Assembly: GCA_026874595.1 (NCBI GenBank)
Contig: CM049318.1
Location: 43,568,456 to 43,632,455, forward strand
DNA: 64,000 bases
Reading direction: 5' to 3'
From: Sipunculus nudus
Lineage: Eukaryota; Annelida; Sipuncula; Golfingiida; Sipunculidae
The notes under the pieces are model-generated. The model did no database searches. It saw nothing but the letters and a program-made list of their open reading frames with translations, and had not been told where the DNA came from. How positions within the stretch are numbered: position 1 is the first letter of the stretch; every line of letters begins with the position of its first letter. Below are positions 48,001-60,216 of this stretch, piece after piece. The position numbers were made by a program, and so were the translations under genes.

Positions 48001-50036
48001 AACTAGAATACGGGTAGTCGACAAGCAACTACGTGTATCTGCCAAAATCAGAGTCAGACGGGTTAAGTGAGGCATGGATTGAGTGGCAAGGGGAAATAGT
48101 TACATGTGTTACATATTAGAATGGATGTCTGCCATGTAAACATGACTGTAGGCGGCGCCACCTGTTATTTGAACGAGAAACTATCCAAGATGTATACACA
48201 TGCAAAATTTCAGGTTGAAAAGTCAAACCACTGCAGAGATATAAGTGATTTTATCCCACAGCAGACAAACAGATGGACGCTGTGCAAAAATGGCTGCAGG
48301 TGGCACCACCATTTTTGTGTATGTTATAAAGCTATCCAAGGGCTACATTTGTGTAAAAAAATTTTCCTGATTGGTCAAACGAGTCCGAAGATATAAGCAT
48401 TAATGTCTGCAGCTTGAACGTGAATGAAGCTGGCGCCACCTGTCATAAAATCAAGAAAGCTATCCAGGATGTATACGCATGCCAAATTACAGGTAATTTG
48501 GTCAAACCACTGCAGAGATATGAGTGATTTTAACCCAAGGCAGACAAACAGATGGACACTGTGCAAAAATGGCTGCAGGTGGTGCCACCATTTTTGGTTA
48601 TGTTATAAAGCTATCCAAGGGCTACATTTGTGTAAAATTTTTTCCTGATTGGTCAAAAGAGTCCGGAGATATAAGCATGGATGTCTACAGCGTGAATGTG
48701 AATGGAGGTGACGCCACCAGTCATAAAATCAAGAAAGCTATCCAGGATGTATACCCATGCCGAATTTCAGGTAATTTGGTCAAACCACTGCAGAGATATG
48801 AGTGATTTTAACACAAGGCAGACAGACAGATGGACGCTGTGCAAAAATGGCTGCAGGTGGCACCACCATTTTTGTGTATGTTATAAAGCTATCCAAGGGC
48901 TACATTTGTGTAAAAAAATTTTCCTGATTGGTCAAACGAGTCCGAAGATATAAGCATTAATGTCTGCAGCTTGAACGTGAATGAAGCTGGCGCCACCTGT
49001 CATAAAATCAAGAAAGCTATCCAGGATGTATACGAATGCCGAATTACAGGTAATTTGGTCAAACCACTGAAGAGATATGAGTGATTTTAACCCAAGGCAG
49101 ACAAACAGATGGACGCTGTGCAAAAATGGCTGCAGGTGGTGCCACCATTTTTGGTTATGTTATAGAGCTATCCAAGGGCTACATTTGTGTAAAATTTTTT
49201 CCTGATTGGTCAAATGAGTCCGGAGATATAAGCATGGATGTCTACAGCGTGAATGTGAATGGAGGTGACGCCACCAGTCATAAAATCAAGAAAGCTATCC
49301 AGGATGTATACGCATGCCGAATTACAGGTAATTTGGTCAAACCACTGCAGAGATATGAGTGATTTTAACACAAGGCAGACAGACAGATGGACGCTGTGCA
49401 AAAATGGCTGCAGGTGGCGCCACCATTTTTGTGTATGTTATAAAGCTATCCAAGGGCTACATTTGTGTAAAAAATTTTTCCTGATTGGTCGAATGGTTCC
49501 CGAGATATGAGCTTGGATGTCTGCAGTGTGAACGTGAATGTAGGTGGCGCCACCTGTCATAAAATCAAGAAAGTTATCTAGGATGTATAGGCATGCCGAA
49601 TTTCAGGTAAATTAGTCAAACCACTGCAGAGATATGAGTGATTTTAACCCAAGCCAGATGAACAGATGGACACTGTGCAGAATTGGCTGCAGGTGGCGCC
49701 ACCATTTTTTGTGTATGTTATAAAGCTATCCAAGGGCTACATTTGTACAAAATTTTTTTCCTGATTGGTTTTTTTTCCTGATCGTTTTTCCAAACGGTTC
49801 CAGAGATATGTGGGTTTATGTGTGGAAACAGACGCATAAACGGACGCTGGGCAGAGAGGAAAGGTCAGAGGTCAAGGCCAATTGGTTAGGCACTAGTTCA
49901 CATGTGACCCAATAATTGTTGTAAGTTTCAGAAAAATCTGCCCAGTAGTCTCAGAGGAGTTCTCCGGAAACGAACGCCGCGGCGGTGGCGGCGGAACCCG
50001 GTCAAAAACATAGTATCCGCAAAACTTCGTTTTGGC
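48001..50036 (+). repeat. C module 2, with a 557-bp higher-order repeat
   Basis: The palindromic core, intact or with one or two substitutions, lies about every 131-150 bp (48152, 48298, 48431, 48578, 48707, 48857, 48988, 49137, 49264, 49416, 49543, 49694). Two alternating unit types make a dimer of about 278 bp. Dimers of two sequence variants alternate, so 48431 pairs with 48988 and 48707 with 49264, each 557 bp apart. It ends with GTATCCGCAAAACTTCG TTTTGGCG and loses the final GATAC. Confidence 0.82.
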
Positions 50037-50934
50037 GAAAACAATAAATAAGCAAATAGACAGATACATAAAAACAATACATAAAAATGCATAAAAAATA
50101 ACACTAAACATATTGACAATGCATGTAAAAATAAGCATGTAAAAATGATAAAACAGATAATTCTGCAGGTAAAACACATAATTCAAAACATTAAATATCT
50201 AATAGGGTTGTGATTTAAAAAGTTTAAGTTTGGTATGAGAGATTTGTTAAAACAAGTTGTTCTGCAGAATATTGCATCTAGGCATTTACCTGAGGGTAAA
50301 AAAAAACTCTGAATGTAGGGGATGTGTTGTGTCATTTATGACCTTTGATATGAAGGCCATTGTTTTGGTTTCACAGATCTCCTGGTGTGTGGCAAGAGAA
50401 GTACTAGTTATTCTACAAATTCTCTTTCTGGTATTATTTAACTGTTTCTTTAACTTACCAGATATATTTGTAAACCAGCACTCCAGTCAATAAGTTAGGA
50501 CACTGGAAATTACTGAATTATAAAACAAGATAATTATGGTTTTGTGAACATTTAGCTTTCTTAGAAAATTTAGGTAATATAATCTTTTGTTTGCTTTCTT
50601 GGATTGATTCAACACATGTTCTTTCCAATTCAGATTTCTGTCAATAATACATCCTAAGTATTTATAATTTTTTACAATATCTCTATCTTCATTCTTGATA
50701 GCAACTGGGGTAATTACTGAGTTTGATCTCCTGAAATCAAAGACTACTTCTTTAGTCTTCTTTACATTTAATTGAAGGTAGTGTTCCTCACACCAACCAG
50801 TCACACACTGAATGGTTTTCCTGTAGAGTGATTCATCCTTCATGTGTATCAGGCCTAGAATGACAGTGTCGTCTGCATTTTTGATAATTTTACAATCTGA
50901 AAGGCTCATAGACAATTATTTGTCTAAAGGATAA
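50037..50934 (-). pseudogene. Non-LTR retrotransposon: 3' part of reverse transcriptase and UTR
   Basis: A 142-codon frame (50915-50487) begins near the catalytic ADD (KIIKNADDTVILG) and runs through LQLNVKKTKEVVFDFRRS and NYKYLGCIIDRNLNWKEHV. With frameshifts, coding similarity continues to about 50212 (THPLHSEF, then CRTT.FNKSLIPNLNFLN). This is the thumb and C-terminal tail of a Rex1/CR1/Jockey-like element. The 50037-50211 stretch is 3' untranslated. The upstream half of the domain lies at 59283-59630, displaced by the B3 insertion. Confidence 0.9.
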
Positions 50935-51186
50935 CAAGGCTCACAGGCCTAATGCGAACCTGTGAATTGGGAAATACACCCGTATAATGCTGAAATGCTG
51001 GACCATTATTTCTCATATATATGAACAATGCAAGTACTAAACATTTTGAATAAGAAACAAAGCCTACAGGCCTAATGTGAACCTGTGCATTGGGAAATAC
51101 ACCAGGTATAATGCTTGAATGCTGGACCATAACTTCTCATGTATATGAACAATGCAAGTACTAAACATTTTGAAAAAGAAACAATT
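50935..51186 (+). repeat. Tandem duplication of the B 5' end, 123-bp period
   Basis: 'acaggcctaatg' occurs at about 50943 and 51066. Each copy is followed by the same 110 bp up to 'gcaagtactaaacattttgaa.aagaaacaa'. Only the second copy continues into the B body. Confidence 0.85.
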
Positions 51187-51233
51187 ACACAAACATCACT
51201 GCTGAAATTCTGGCATTGGTTCACACAACACAA

Positions 51234-52178
51234 CAAGTGACCCATGGGTCATTACGCTCAGCTGACTGGGAAGAGATTCGCAAAAGGAAATTTTATCATC
51301 AGAATGGTAGTATATGCCCATTCAAATTTAGCATCAAACAGGTTAACTAACAGGCCAAGATTAAGTCTGTATTTATATATCTCAAAAATAGAGAAAAAAT
51401 GTGTAAACTTTAAAAAATAGAATACGGGTAGCCGACAAGTGACTACATGTATCAGCCAAAATCAGAGTGGATCGAACGGGTGAAGTGAGCCATGAATTGA
51501 GTGGCAAGGGGAAACAGAGTGAGGTATGTTGCATATTAGCATGGATGTCTGCAGCCTAAATGTGTATGTAGGTTGTACCACCTACCTCAAATCCAGATAT
51601 GCAAAATTTTAGGCAGAAAAGTCAAACCACTACATGTATATGAGTGATTTTAGCCCACGGCAGATAAACAGACAGACGCTGTGCAAAAATGGTTGCAGGT
51701 GGCTCCTCCAGTTTTGTGTATGATAAAGACCTATGTGAGATCTAAACACATGCAAAATGTTGGCCCAATCGTTCAAATGATTCCCGAGATATGAGCTTGG
51801 ATGTGTGCAGCATAAACTAGAATGTAGGTGGCACCACCTGTCATAAAATCAAGAAAGCTCTCCAGGATGTATAAAACTGCAAAATTTTAGGCAGATATGT
51901 CAAACCACTACACCATCAGTGAAGTAGTTAATGAGATATTGAAGTTTTTGTATGAAATTTTTTACTTTTCTGGGGGGTACTTTGGGGCCCCATACCTCAA
52001 AGGATATGAGTAACAGAGACCTAATTTCTGGTTTCCAAGGAGATTATTTCATGGACCTCTCAGAATGCCAAGTTACAAGGTTCTAGGTCCAGCTGTTACG
52101 ATTTGTGCCTGGTTAACGGACGATGGACAAAGAGTGATCGCTATAGCTCAGATGACTTTCAGTCAGCTGAGCTAAAAA
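51234..52178 (+). mobile_element. A2-type deletion derivative (945 bp)
   Basis: An intact 5' end (CAAGTGACCCATGGGTCATT, GCTCAGCTGAC) is followed by about 0.5 kb of C module. C then switches near 51910 to the last A3 module and the intact 3' terminus CAGCTGAGCTAAAAA. The switch point gives a shortened element with both ends preserved. Confidence 0.78.
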
Positions 52179-52232
52179 TGATTGTAGCTGGCACCAACAG
52201 TCTTGAAAACAACGAAGCTATCAGAGATATAT

Positions 52233-52987
52233 TGTTATGGAGTAAGAAAGGGTGTATATGTGACTTGATATATATTTCAAGGAATTTTTCAATATTTAAA
52301 AATCTAAAATTTTCTTCAGAAACAAATGAAGATCAATCTTGGTTTCAGTCTGTTCTGATATTCAGACAGAGCCAAAGAGTTATTAATGGTCATCAGACGA
52401 CCAAGTATCTAATGGTTATTCAAAATGTTTGTAGAGCCTTATTGTACTCTCACAAATTAGCTCTAAACTGGGTTTCTATGATGAGGCAGGCAGATTATGT
52501 TTATAGAGTCTGTAAATAGGACTTGTAGGTCAGTCTATAACTGGATGTATGTCAGGTCAGACTTGGGATTTTCCATAGAACTTTTACCCAATAGATTCTG
52601 GTAAAATTTATAAGTCAACTTACAACTCTGATGTAATTGTGACCTACTTTGGGTCATCCAATAAGGTTTAGCTTTTATGAAGAAATGCAGAAATATGGAT
52701 ATGCATGTCTCATATGTCACGTGAAAGCTCTGTAACAAAACTACCTGTAGTGCACGCTTTGAGGGAGACTGGGCGGCTCTCTCAGAGAGAGACGGACAAT
52801 CTCTTGCCAGACCGACAGGCCTCGACAGAGATAATCCCAGAACTCTTGCTATTTAATAAAGACTTCTATCATCAAACTGGTCTTGGAACATTGTCTGCCA
52901 CGTGCATCAGCAACCATGTGTGATACAGGTGGGGACATCCCCAACCCCACCTCCGTATCATTATGGTGGAGACCGGGTCTTGTATCA
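52233..52987. mobile_element. Solo LTR (755 bp) with ATAT target duplication
   Basis: It begins TGTTATGGAG and ends TTGTATCA, the TG...CA of LTRs. ATAT flanks it at 52229-52232 and 52988-52991. The B copies at about 9860 and 38518 show the uninterrupted 'gctatcagagatata.aca' site. An AATAAA lies at 52855-52860. It differs from the Gypsy LTR at 2008. The orientation is not proven, but AATAAA near the right end suggests plus. Short open frames inside are incidental. Confidence 0.82.
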
Positions 52988-54346
52988 ATATACATATGCC
53001 CTATTTCAGACTAATATTTAACAAACCCCTCCTGAGAAATAAGCAGGGACACACACTGTGCAAAAGTTATTGTAGGTGGCACCATCAGTCTTGTATAGGA
53101 CAAAGCTATTCGATATGTATAAATATGCCCTATTTCAGGCTGTTATATCAAATTCATCTGTAGAAATAAGCAGGCACATACACTGTGCATAAGTCATTGT
53201 AGGTGGCGACACCTGTCTTGTGAATGAGAAAGCCAAAGACACATAAACAGGTCAAAATATCAGGCCAATACATCAAACTTACCTTGAGTCTGATGCATGG
53301 GGCTGACCAGGCTTAGGTGAAAAAGGCAGTTGCCAAATTGCTAGCACTGAGTGAACTCATGACCTGCACCTGGCAAGACTGAGTGAACTTCTGACCTATA
53401 TCTGGCTGCACTGAGTGAACTCTTGACCTGTTGCATAATCTTACATAGTTGGCAGTCTGCTAAAGCTTTAAATAGATCCAGGCTGAACTTTGGTGCCAAT
53501 TCTGATGCAGTGGGCAGTCTGCCAACGCTATAAATATAATGCAGCTACTGCACTGAGTGAACTTCTGACCTATACCTGGCTGCACTTAGTGAACTCTTGA
53601 CCTGTTGCTTAATCACATACAGTTGGCCGTCTGCCAAAGCAATATATAGATCCAGACTGACTTTTGGCCTGTTGCCAAATCTTTAATAGTAGCCACACCA
53701 TTGCATAAGCTCACAGATTGGCTCCAAATGCAGCCCCGAGGGGCATGACACCCATGAGGTGATCACATGGTACCCATGAGGAGTTCACATGTCACCCATG
53801 AGGAGGTCACATGCCTTGTGCATGGCAGCACTGAATGAACTCTTGATCTGTTGCCAAATCTGAAACAGTTGGCAGTTTCTCAAACTATTTAAAGATACAG
53901 ACACAGTCTTGGCCTGTTGGCAAATCTGTTTACACATACTGAAAAACTTTGGCTAATATGCTTTTTTTCAAGCTGACATATTCATAAACTTTTTATCAAA
54001 ATATCTAGAACAATAAAAGATGCAGTTCTTTCATTGTTAAAGGTCCAATAATTCTGGCAAAAATCATTCAAGTAAACTTGAACAAAGGCCACCTAAGAAT
54101 AATTTTTTGCAATGTTACAGATGTTATAATTGAAACAATAATTTTTGTAGACGTTTTGCAGTCCTCAGTTTGAAATAGACATAATAATGGCTATAAGACC
54201 AACTTAAGCTTTTCTGATATGATTTAAAGAACCATGACGTCCTAGGATAATTCTTTTGAAAAACTGAATGATTCAACTTGACAGTTTCATCATAAACATT
54301 TTAAGCTGAAAGAGGCTCAATTTATGAAGTTTTTGCCCATAAAAAA

Positions 54347-57001
54347 CAAGGGACCTATGGGTCACGACGCTCAGCTGTTATATATGATAAAAAAATATTA
54401 TTTAGAAATGAGGCACATGCTGGTTTTGTGTGGTAATAAATATAAGCTGTATTATGAGTTATTGTTGTTTAGCTTATGTATGATTTTGATAGTACCTTTG
54501 GAGACAGGGAAGAGGATTGATTTCATTTATTTTATTAACAAATGGAGTACTATTGTCACACAGATTTTGACTTTGCCATATAACTTATAAGCAGAACATA
54601 TAATATAAGAGTTTAACTATTTATTAAAAAAAATTACAAATATTGTCCCAAATATAATTTTTATTAAAAATAATAAGAGAATCATATGATTATTTAAAAT
54701 GAAATATAACTGATATTATTATTAAAATAATAATAAAGAATATATTCATGAATGCATTCATTAATACATTTTGAAAGTATTTGCATGAGTATTCATATAC
54801 TTTCATTTTTACCTGAATTCCCATTCTTTATGCAAGAAATTTTATAATGGAGTACATAATCATATTCGTATTTAAATACAATTACAAAGTATTCACACCA
54901 TGTCTGGTATTTATTCAGTTTTCACCAAACAATGATGTTGAGAATCCAGAATATACAAAATTCACACATTTAAATAATGATCATAAGTACCTGGTTTTAT
55001 GGCTTTTATTTATATTAAAAAATAACTGTAAAAAATTCATTTTGGACTAATTTCACATCAATGTACACACTAGACACAGTAGGAATCTAGATTAATATTA
55101 TCAACTGCATCTTTGTCTATCATTAATTTCCTTCATATGATCCCTAATGATTAGTAATGAATAATATGATTTACTTCTTTATCATTAAAATTGAACTGAA
55201 AAATGCCATAGGTGACTACATGGTGTTATTTGGAATATGTGACATTCTACCCATCGATACAAGATTCTTATATCATCAGTAACTGCAAGTTAATTTCCTG
55301 TTATTATAAACTAACAAATTCCTTTTCTATTTTTCTTTTATTTGTTATTAAAAACCAATAAAAATTTATTAATTTATTGTTTATTGTTATGTTGTTGGTT
55401 AAAACTTCTAGATGAGTTGGGTTGGACACCTGGATCAACTGTGGCTTGCCATAAGCTGCCTGGATTCCTGTATGCCTCGCCTCAAGCGTGCATAATTTGA
55501 TGAAAGGTCAACAAGGTCAACATACAGGTGACTCAAGAGGGGCTGGAGAAAGCCAAAGTCTGACAGGGTCTCATAAAAAACATTAATAAAAGCTACAATT
55601 TTTGGCCAATTTCTTTCAGCTTTCTAAACTAAAAAGCTGAAATCCTTATGTGTGCATGATATGAAAATTATATCAACAGTGCTCACGGGAAACAAACGTG
55701 CCATGGTCACAGTTGGGCAAAATTTAAGGTACTAATTTTATATTTATACTAATAACTTATAAAATTTGAAAAATTCAGATCTAATTTTGGGTATTCATTT
55801 GAATCTTGATTAAATAATGTTACATCCCTGACAAAAAAATCTCTAGCTTCAGCATTGCCCTTGTTAAGGGAGTAAATATATTTCTTGATTTTTTACAAAG
55901 TGCATTATGTTTGGGCCCATAACTTAAAACAATTACGCAATACTGACATCATTCTGGCATGTGCACAGAGAATGAAAAATATGTATATTATTTATGATTA
56001 AAGTCAGATCAGTGGTTTTGATATTAGGCAGTCTTGAAGTGTAACAATGGGTTTTTAATGGAAAAATGAAGTTTTTCATTAATATCTCGAAGATATTAAG
56101 TCCTAGTGACCAAATTCTTGGCATGGTAGGGGATTTTGGAGACATCTAACTGTATGCCGAATTTAAGGAACTTAGAGCTGAAGCTGGGGAGCTGAGCTCT
56201 TGCAAACTGCATAACACTAGCTTGATGTAAACAATATGTTACATGGTGCTTGAAAACTTGATTAAAATCTACAGTTTTTGATCAACTGGTTTCAAATTTT
56301 TGGTGTTAACAGTTGAAATGCTAACAAAAACATGCTGTGAAAATTAAATCCACAGTACTTACAGGAAAAAAACGTGCCATGGTCAAAGTTGGGCAAAATT
56401 TAAGGTACCAATTTTTTATTTTTATTAATATTTTAAAAAATTTAAAAGATTTTCATCTAATTTTGGGTATACAATTTAATTTTGATTAATTAAAGTTATA
56501 TAACTGGTAAAAAGGTCCATAGCTTTAACATTTTTTGTGTTAAGTGATCAAATATCTTTCCTGATTTTTTACAAAATGCATTATGTTTGGGCCCATAACT
56601 TTTTTAAATTAAATAATACAGACATAATTTCTGGCATGTACATAGGAACTATATAGAGGAATATTTATGGTAAATATGAGGAAAAACAGATGAGTGGTTT
56701 TTATATTAGCCAGTCCTGAAATGTGAAAATAGGTTTTTAATAAAAAATTGAGGTTTTTCCTTAATTTCTCAAAGGAACGAAGTTGCAAAGACCCAGTTTT
56801 CGGCTTGGTAGGAGATCTTGGGGACATCTAACATTATGCCGAATTTTGGATTCCTAGGTCTTACGGTTTCAAAACGTGCCACATCTACGGACGGACGGAC
56901 GGACGGACGGACGGACGGACGGACGGACGGACAGACGGACGGACGACGGACAATGGACCACGACTATAGCTCAGATGACTTATAGTCAGCTGAGCTAAAA
57001 A
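54347..57001 (+). mobile_element. Family A1 element, full-length copy (2.65 kb)
   Basis: Starts CAAGGGACCTATGGGTCACG and ends with the hairpin terminus CAGCTGAGCTAAAAA. It has the longest ACGG tract in the window (about 56888-56945). B1 at about 11085 shows the uninterrupted host sequence ('gcccataaaaaacaggtcaatg'), so the insertion is demonstrated. It carries the recurrent 5' open frame (54360-54590). Confidence 0.88.
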
Positions 57002-59282
57002 CAGGTCAATGTAGGTGGCACCACAAAATCTGCAACTTCAAATATGAGCTCATGTGACCAACATTTGCACAATAATGCTAGCTTCTGTTATTTCTGAGAT
57101 TACTATGTCAGTATGCTTACTTGGCCAAATGACTGTTCAAATTTCTGAAACTCCACTAAAATTCATCAAATGCAAACCATTTGAACAAACTTGAGAGGGC
57201 TTGCCTCTGGGACCATTTCTGTAAAATGATTGAACAATTTGGCTGGACCGTTTACAAGAAGCAGACTTTTAAAGGTTTTTCAGCTTTTTCCCTATAAAAT
57301 CTAAGTAAATGCAGATAGCAAAAAAATAAGCTGAATCCCACAACATTTGATATGTGACAGGATATTGCATAAAATCTGGGGATGGTAGCTCCTGCTATTT
57401 CTGAGAAATAATGGGTTAATGTACTGATGACCAATGACCCCCGTACAAAAAAAAGTCAACGCAGGTGGCACCACCAATACATGAATTTCATATATGACTC
57501 ATGTGACCAACACTGGCATAATATTTGGTGATGATAGCTCAGGCCGTTTTTGAGATTGTCATTTTAGTATGCTTTTTGGACAGATGACTAATTTCAACTT
57601 CCTGTAACTCGGCCAAATTTCATCGAACTTGAACCATTTGAAAAAACTTGAAATAGATGGAATAAAAGATTATTTCTGTGAAATATTGAACAATTTGGCT
57701 TGACAGTTTTGGAGAGAAGATTTTTAAAGGTTTTTTAGCTTTTTCTCTATTGCTAATTCTCTTTGTCAGATGGCAAATATTTTGCATTAAATTTCATTAA
57801 ATTTCTGATGCTAGCTCCAGCCATTTTTTAAATAGTATGGGTTAACGTACAGACGGCAGACGCCGCCACACCATGGCATTAGCTCACAGGTTTGCTAAAA
57901 ATTACTACAGATGCATAATGAATGCAAAATTATAATACAGATACATCTCACTGATGGCAAAATTTTGAATTAAGTTGAGTTTGGATACCAATTACTTATA
58001 ATCCATGTATAGCTGTCTTTATATACCCACAGAGAGCTGTATACCTGTGATTGTAAACATTGCCTGGCATGAGGAATATCTAAAATCATAAATCTACATT
58101 TTTTAAAAGCTTTAAAAAAAACATTCTTGTCAATATTAACCACAGATAACCTAAAATCTAAATGTCTAGAGGCATGATGTAACATACTGATAAACTGGTG
58201 CCAGGCTAGATGTATCTGCTTCACACAGCTGAAGTATATGGTAAAATGACTAAATTCAATCTTTATAATTCAGCCAAAATTCACTCTTTGGAACCATCAA
58301 AGACAATTATTATAAGAATAATTCAGGGGATCATTCTTGTAAAATATTACGCAAATTGGCCTCAGTGGCGTCAGTCAAAAATTGTTAGTAGGTTTATAAC
58401 TCATATGGAAAAATACAGCAAAATGGTTAAGTTAAGCTTCCCTTAACTTAGCCAAAATTCACTGAACCAAAACCATTGGAAAAAACTTGAATTATCAACA
58501 TCTAAGGATAACTAATGTGTGAGATTTGAGAATTTGGCCCAGTGGTTTTTGAGAAGAAGATCTTTGTAGCCACTCAGCTAAAATTGGCTATTATGGCATA
58601 TGACTAAATTCAGCTTCCCATAACTCTGCAAACATTCACTGAACTGAGACCATTTCAACAAGCTTCAGAAAGCACTACCCTAGGATCATTTCTGTGCAAT
58701 ATTAAACAATTTGGCCATATGGTTTCAGAGAAGAAGTTTTTTGTAGCCTTCAGTATGACACAGGCACTGATGACCCCCATACAAGAAACTCTGATGCAGG
58801 TGGCGCCACCAATACCTCAATTTCAGATATGACTCATGTGACCAACATTGGCATAAAATTTGGTGATGATAGCTTCAGCCGTTTCTGAGATTGTAATTTT
58901 AGTTTGCTTTTTTGGACAGATGACTAAGTTCAACTTACTGTAACTTGGCAAAAAATCACCAAACTTGAACCATTTGAACAAACTTGAGAGAGATTGTTCC
59001 AGGAATCATTTCTGTGAAATATTGGACAATTTGGCTGAACAGTCTTGGAGGAGAAGATTTTTAAAGCCTTTTTTTCTTTTTCCTTATAAAATCTAAGAAA
59101 ATGCAGTAAACCAAAATATAAGCAAAATCTGAATGAGTTTTTTAGATGACTAAATTTTTGCATAAAATTTCATGATGCTAACTCTTGCCATCTTCAAGAT
59201 AGTATGGGTTAACGTACAGACGACAGCCAACGGACGCCGGACAACGCCACACCATCGCATAAGCTCACAAGTTCACTAAAAA

Positions 59283-59630
59283 GGACTGCTGACAGAACAC
59301 AGCCTTGTGGAGCACCAGTATTTATAATTATATCTGAAGAACTTCTTAGCTTGTTCTAACATGTTGTCTTCTATCCAAGAGAAAATCTTGAATCCATAGA
59401 CAGTAGGAAGGAGGAATGTTATACCTTCAGAGCTGATTGATCATGATGTGTGGCTGAATGGTGTTGAAGGCTGAAGAATAATCAATGAAAAGTGATCTGG
59501 CATAATTTCTGGGGTCCCTGTCTAAGTGTTGATAAATATAATGAGTTAATGTGGCAATTGTGTCACTTGTGCATCTGTTGGATGAATATGCAAACTGATG
59601 TTGATCTAGCATTGGTTTAACAAAAGGTGA
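59283..59630 (-). pseudogene. Non-LTR retrotransposon: central part of reverse transcriptase
   Basis: The frame at 59612-59427 reads MLDQHQFAYSSNRCTSDTI and then SLFIDYSSAFNTIQPHIM, the finger/palm blocks of a Rex1/CR1-like reverse transcriptase. FVKP precedes it in another frame. With frameshifts, similarity continues to INTGAPQGCVLS just before 59283. At that point the B3 element begins, and the domain resumes at 50934. The element is 5'-truncated near 59630, as is common for LINEs. It is not functional. Confidence 0.88.
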
Positions 59631-60216
59631 TAATTAGTATATACCCATACTACTGAGTGCTTATATACTTTATTTCTTTTGATCTAGGCATTTTATTGAC
59701 ATACATATTGTTGACCATAGCCATCATTTATGTGTGGCCTGGCTCTCTGTCTCACAATCTCCAGAGCCACCTGTGGGGGTTTACCTAGGTAGTTATCTCC
59801 AAAATTTTCAAATTTTTTCATGATAATTTCAAGTTTAACCCATTGACATTCACATATTTTTTTCTTTTAATAAGATAAAAATTATGCAAGTTCATTTAGA
59901 ATATTATGAAAAATCTATTGGTCATTTTTCTAAAGTGTGTAATTTTTGTATTCCCCTTTGTTAAAATATCATATAAACATCCACAACAAGGGTCCATTTT
60001 CAACTTCATATACTGCAAAAATGAGTTCATTGACCCCATTTTTTTCATAATTAAACAAAGTATGCCACTTAGGTATCATGTGCAAAATATCTAAGAAATT
60101 CTATTGGTAGAAAAAATTGTCAAGTTCCCCCTTGAATGACTCGTGCCAAAAATTTATACATAGAAATCCCATCATTACATTAATGATACAATGGCGGCTC
60201 TGGCATTCAGTATTAC
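59631..60216 (-). other. Intron sequence next to exon 1; no gene seen
   Basis: Unique-looking, AT-rich sequence without tandem modules. A donor GTAATA lies at 60216-60211 on the minus strand. A short plus frame (59906-60094) has no recognisable domain. Confidence 0.5.

Larger units (their letters stand above)
44927..50036 (+). mobile_element. A2/C composite element inserted in the non-LTR retrotransposon
   Basis: The 5' end is CAAGTGACCCATGGGTCATG with GCTCAGCTGAC. The parts in order are a 5' A2 module (44927-45105), C module 1 (45106-46270), five A3 modules ending in an A 3' terminus (46271-48000), and C module 2 (48001-50036). The element is flanked on both sides by 3' untranslated sequence of the minus-strand retrotransposon. 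Whether it arrived as one unit or by successive insertions is not settled. Confidence 0.65.
50935..59282 (+). mobile_element. Family B element, copy B3, with three nested insertions
   Basis: Starts CAAGGCTCACAGGCCTAATG with GCGAACCTGTG and ends CTCACAAGTTCACTAAAAA. It holds an A2 derivative (51234-52178), a solo LTR (52233-52987) and an A1 element (54347-57001). Between them B sequence is collinear with B1 and B2. It is itself inserted in the reverse transcriptase of the minus-strand retrotransposon. GGTGGCGCCACC is at about 58799-58810. Confidence 0.82.
5399..60216 (-). other. Proposed giant phase-0 intron of the galactosyltransferase gene
   Basis: The donor is CAG|GTAATA after exon 1 (60216-60211, minus strand). 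The acceptor is TTACAG at 5401-5399. Both flanking codon phases are 0, and the two exons encode the N-terminal anchor and the catalytic domain expected to be adjacent in this family. The interval is almost wholly transposable elements and satellites. The link is inferred; an intermediate small exon, or two separate genes, cannot be excluded without a transcript. Confidence 0.6.

Noticed and set aside
52103-52519. 138-codon plus frame as a host gene
   Set aside because: It starts in an A3 3' terminus, crosses B sequence and ends inside the solo LTR, so it spans three unrelated repeats.
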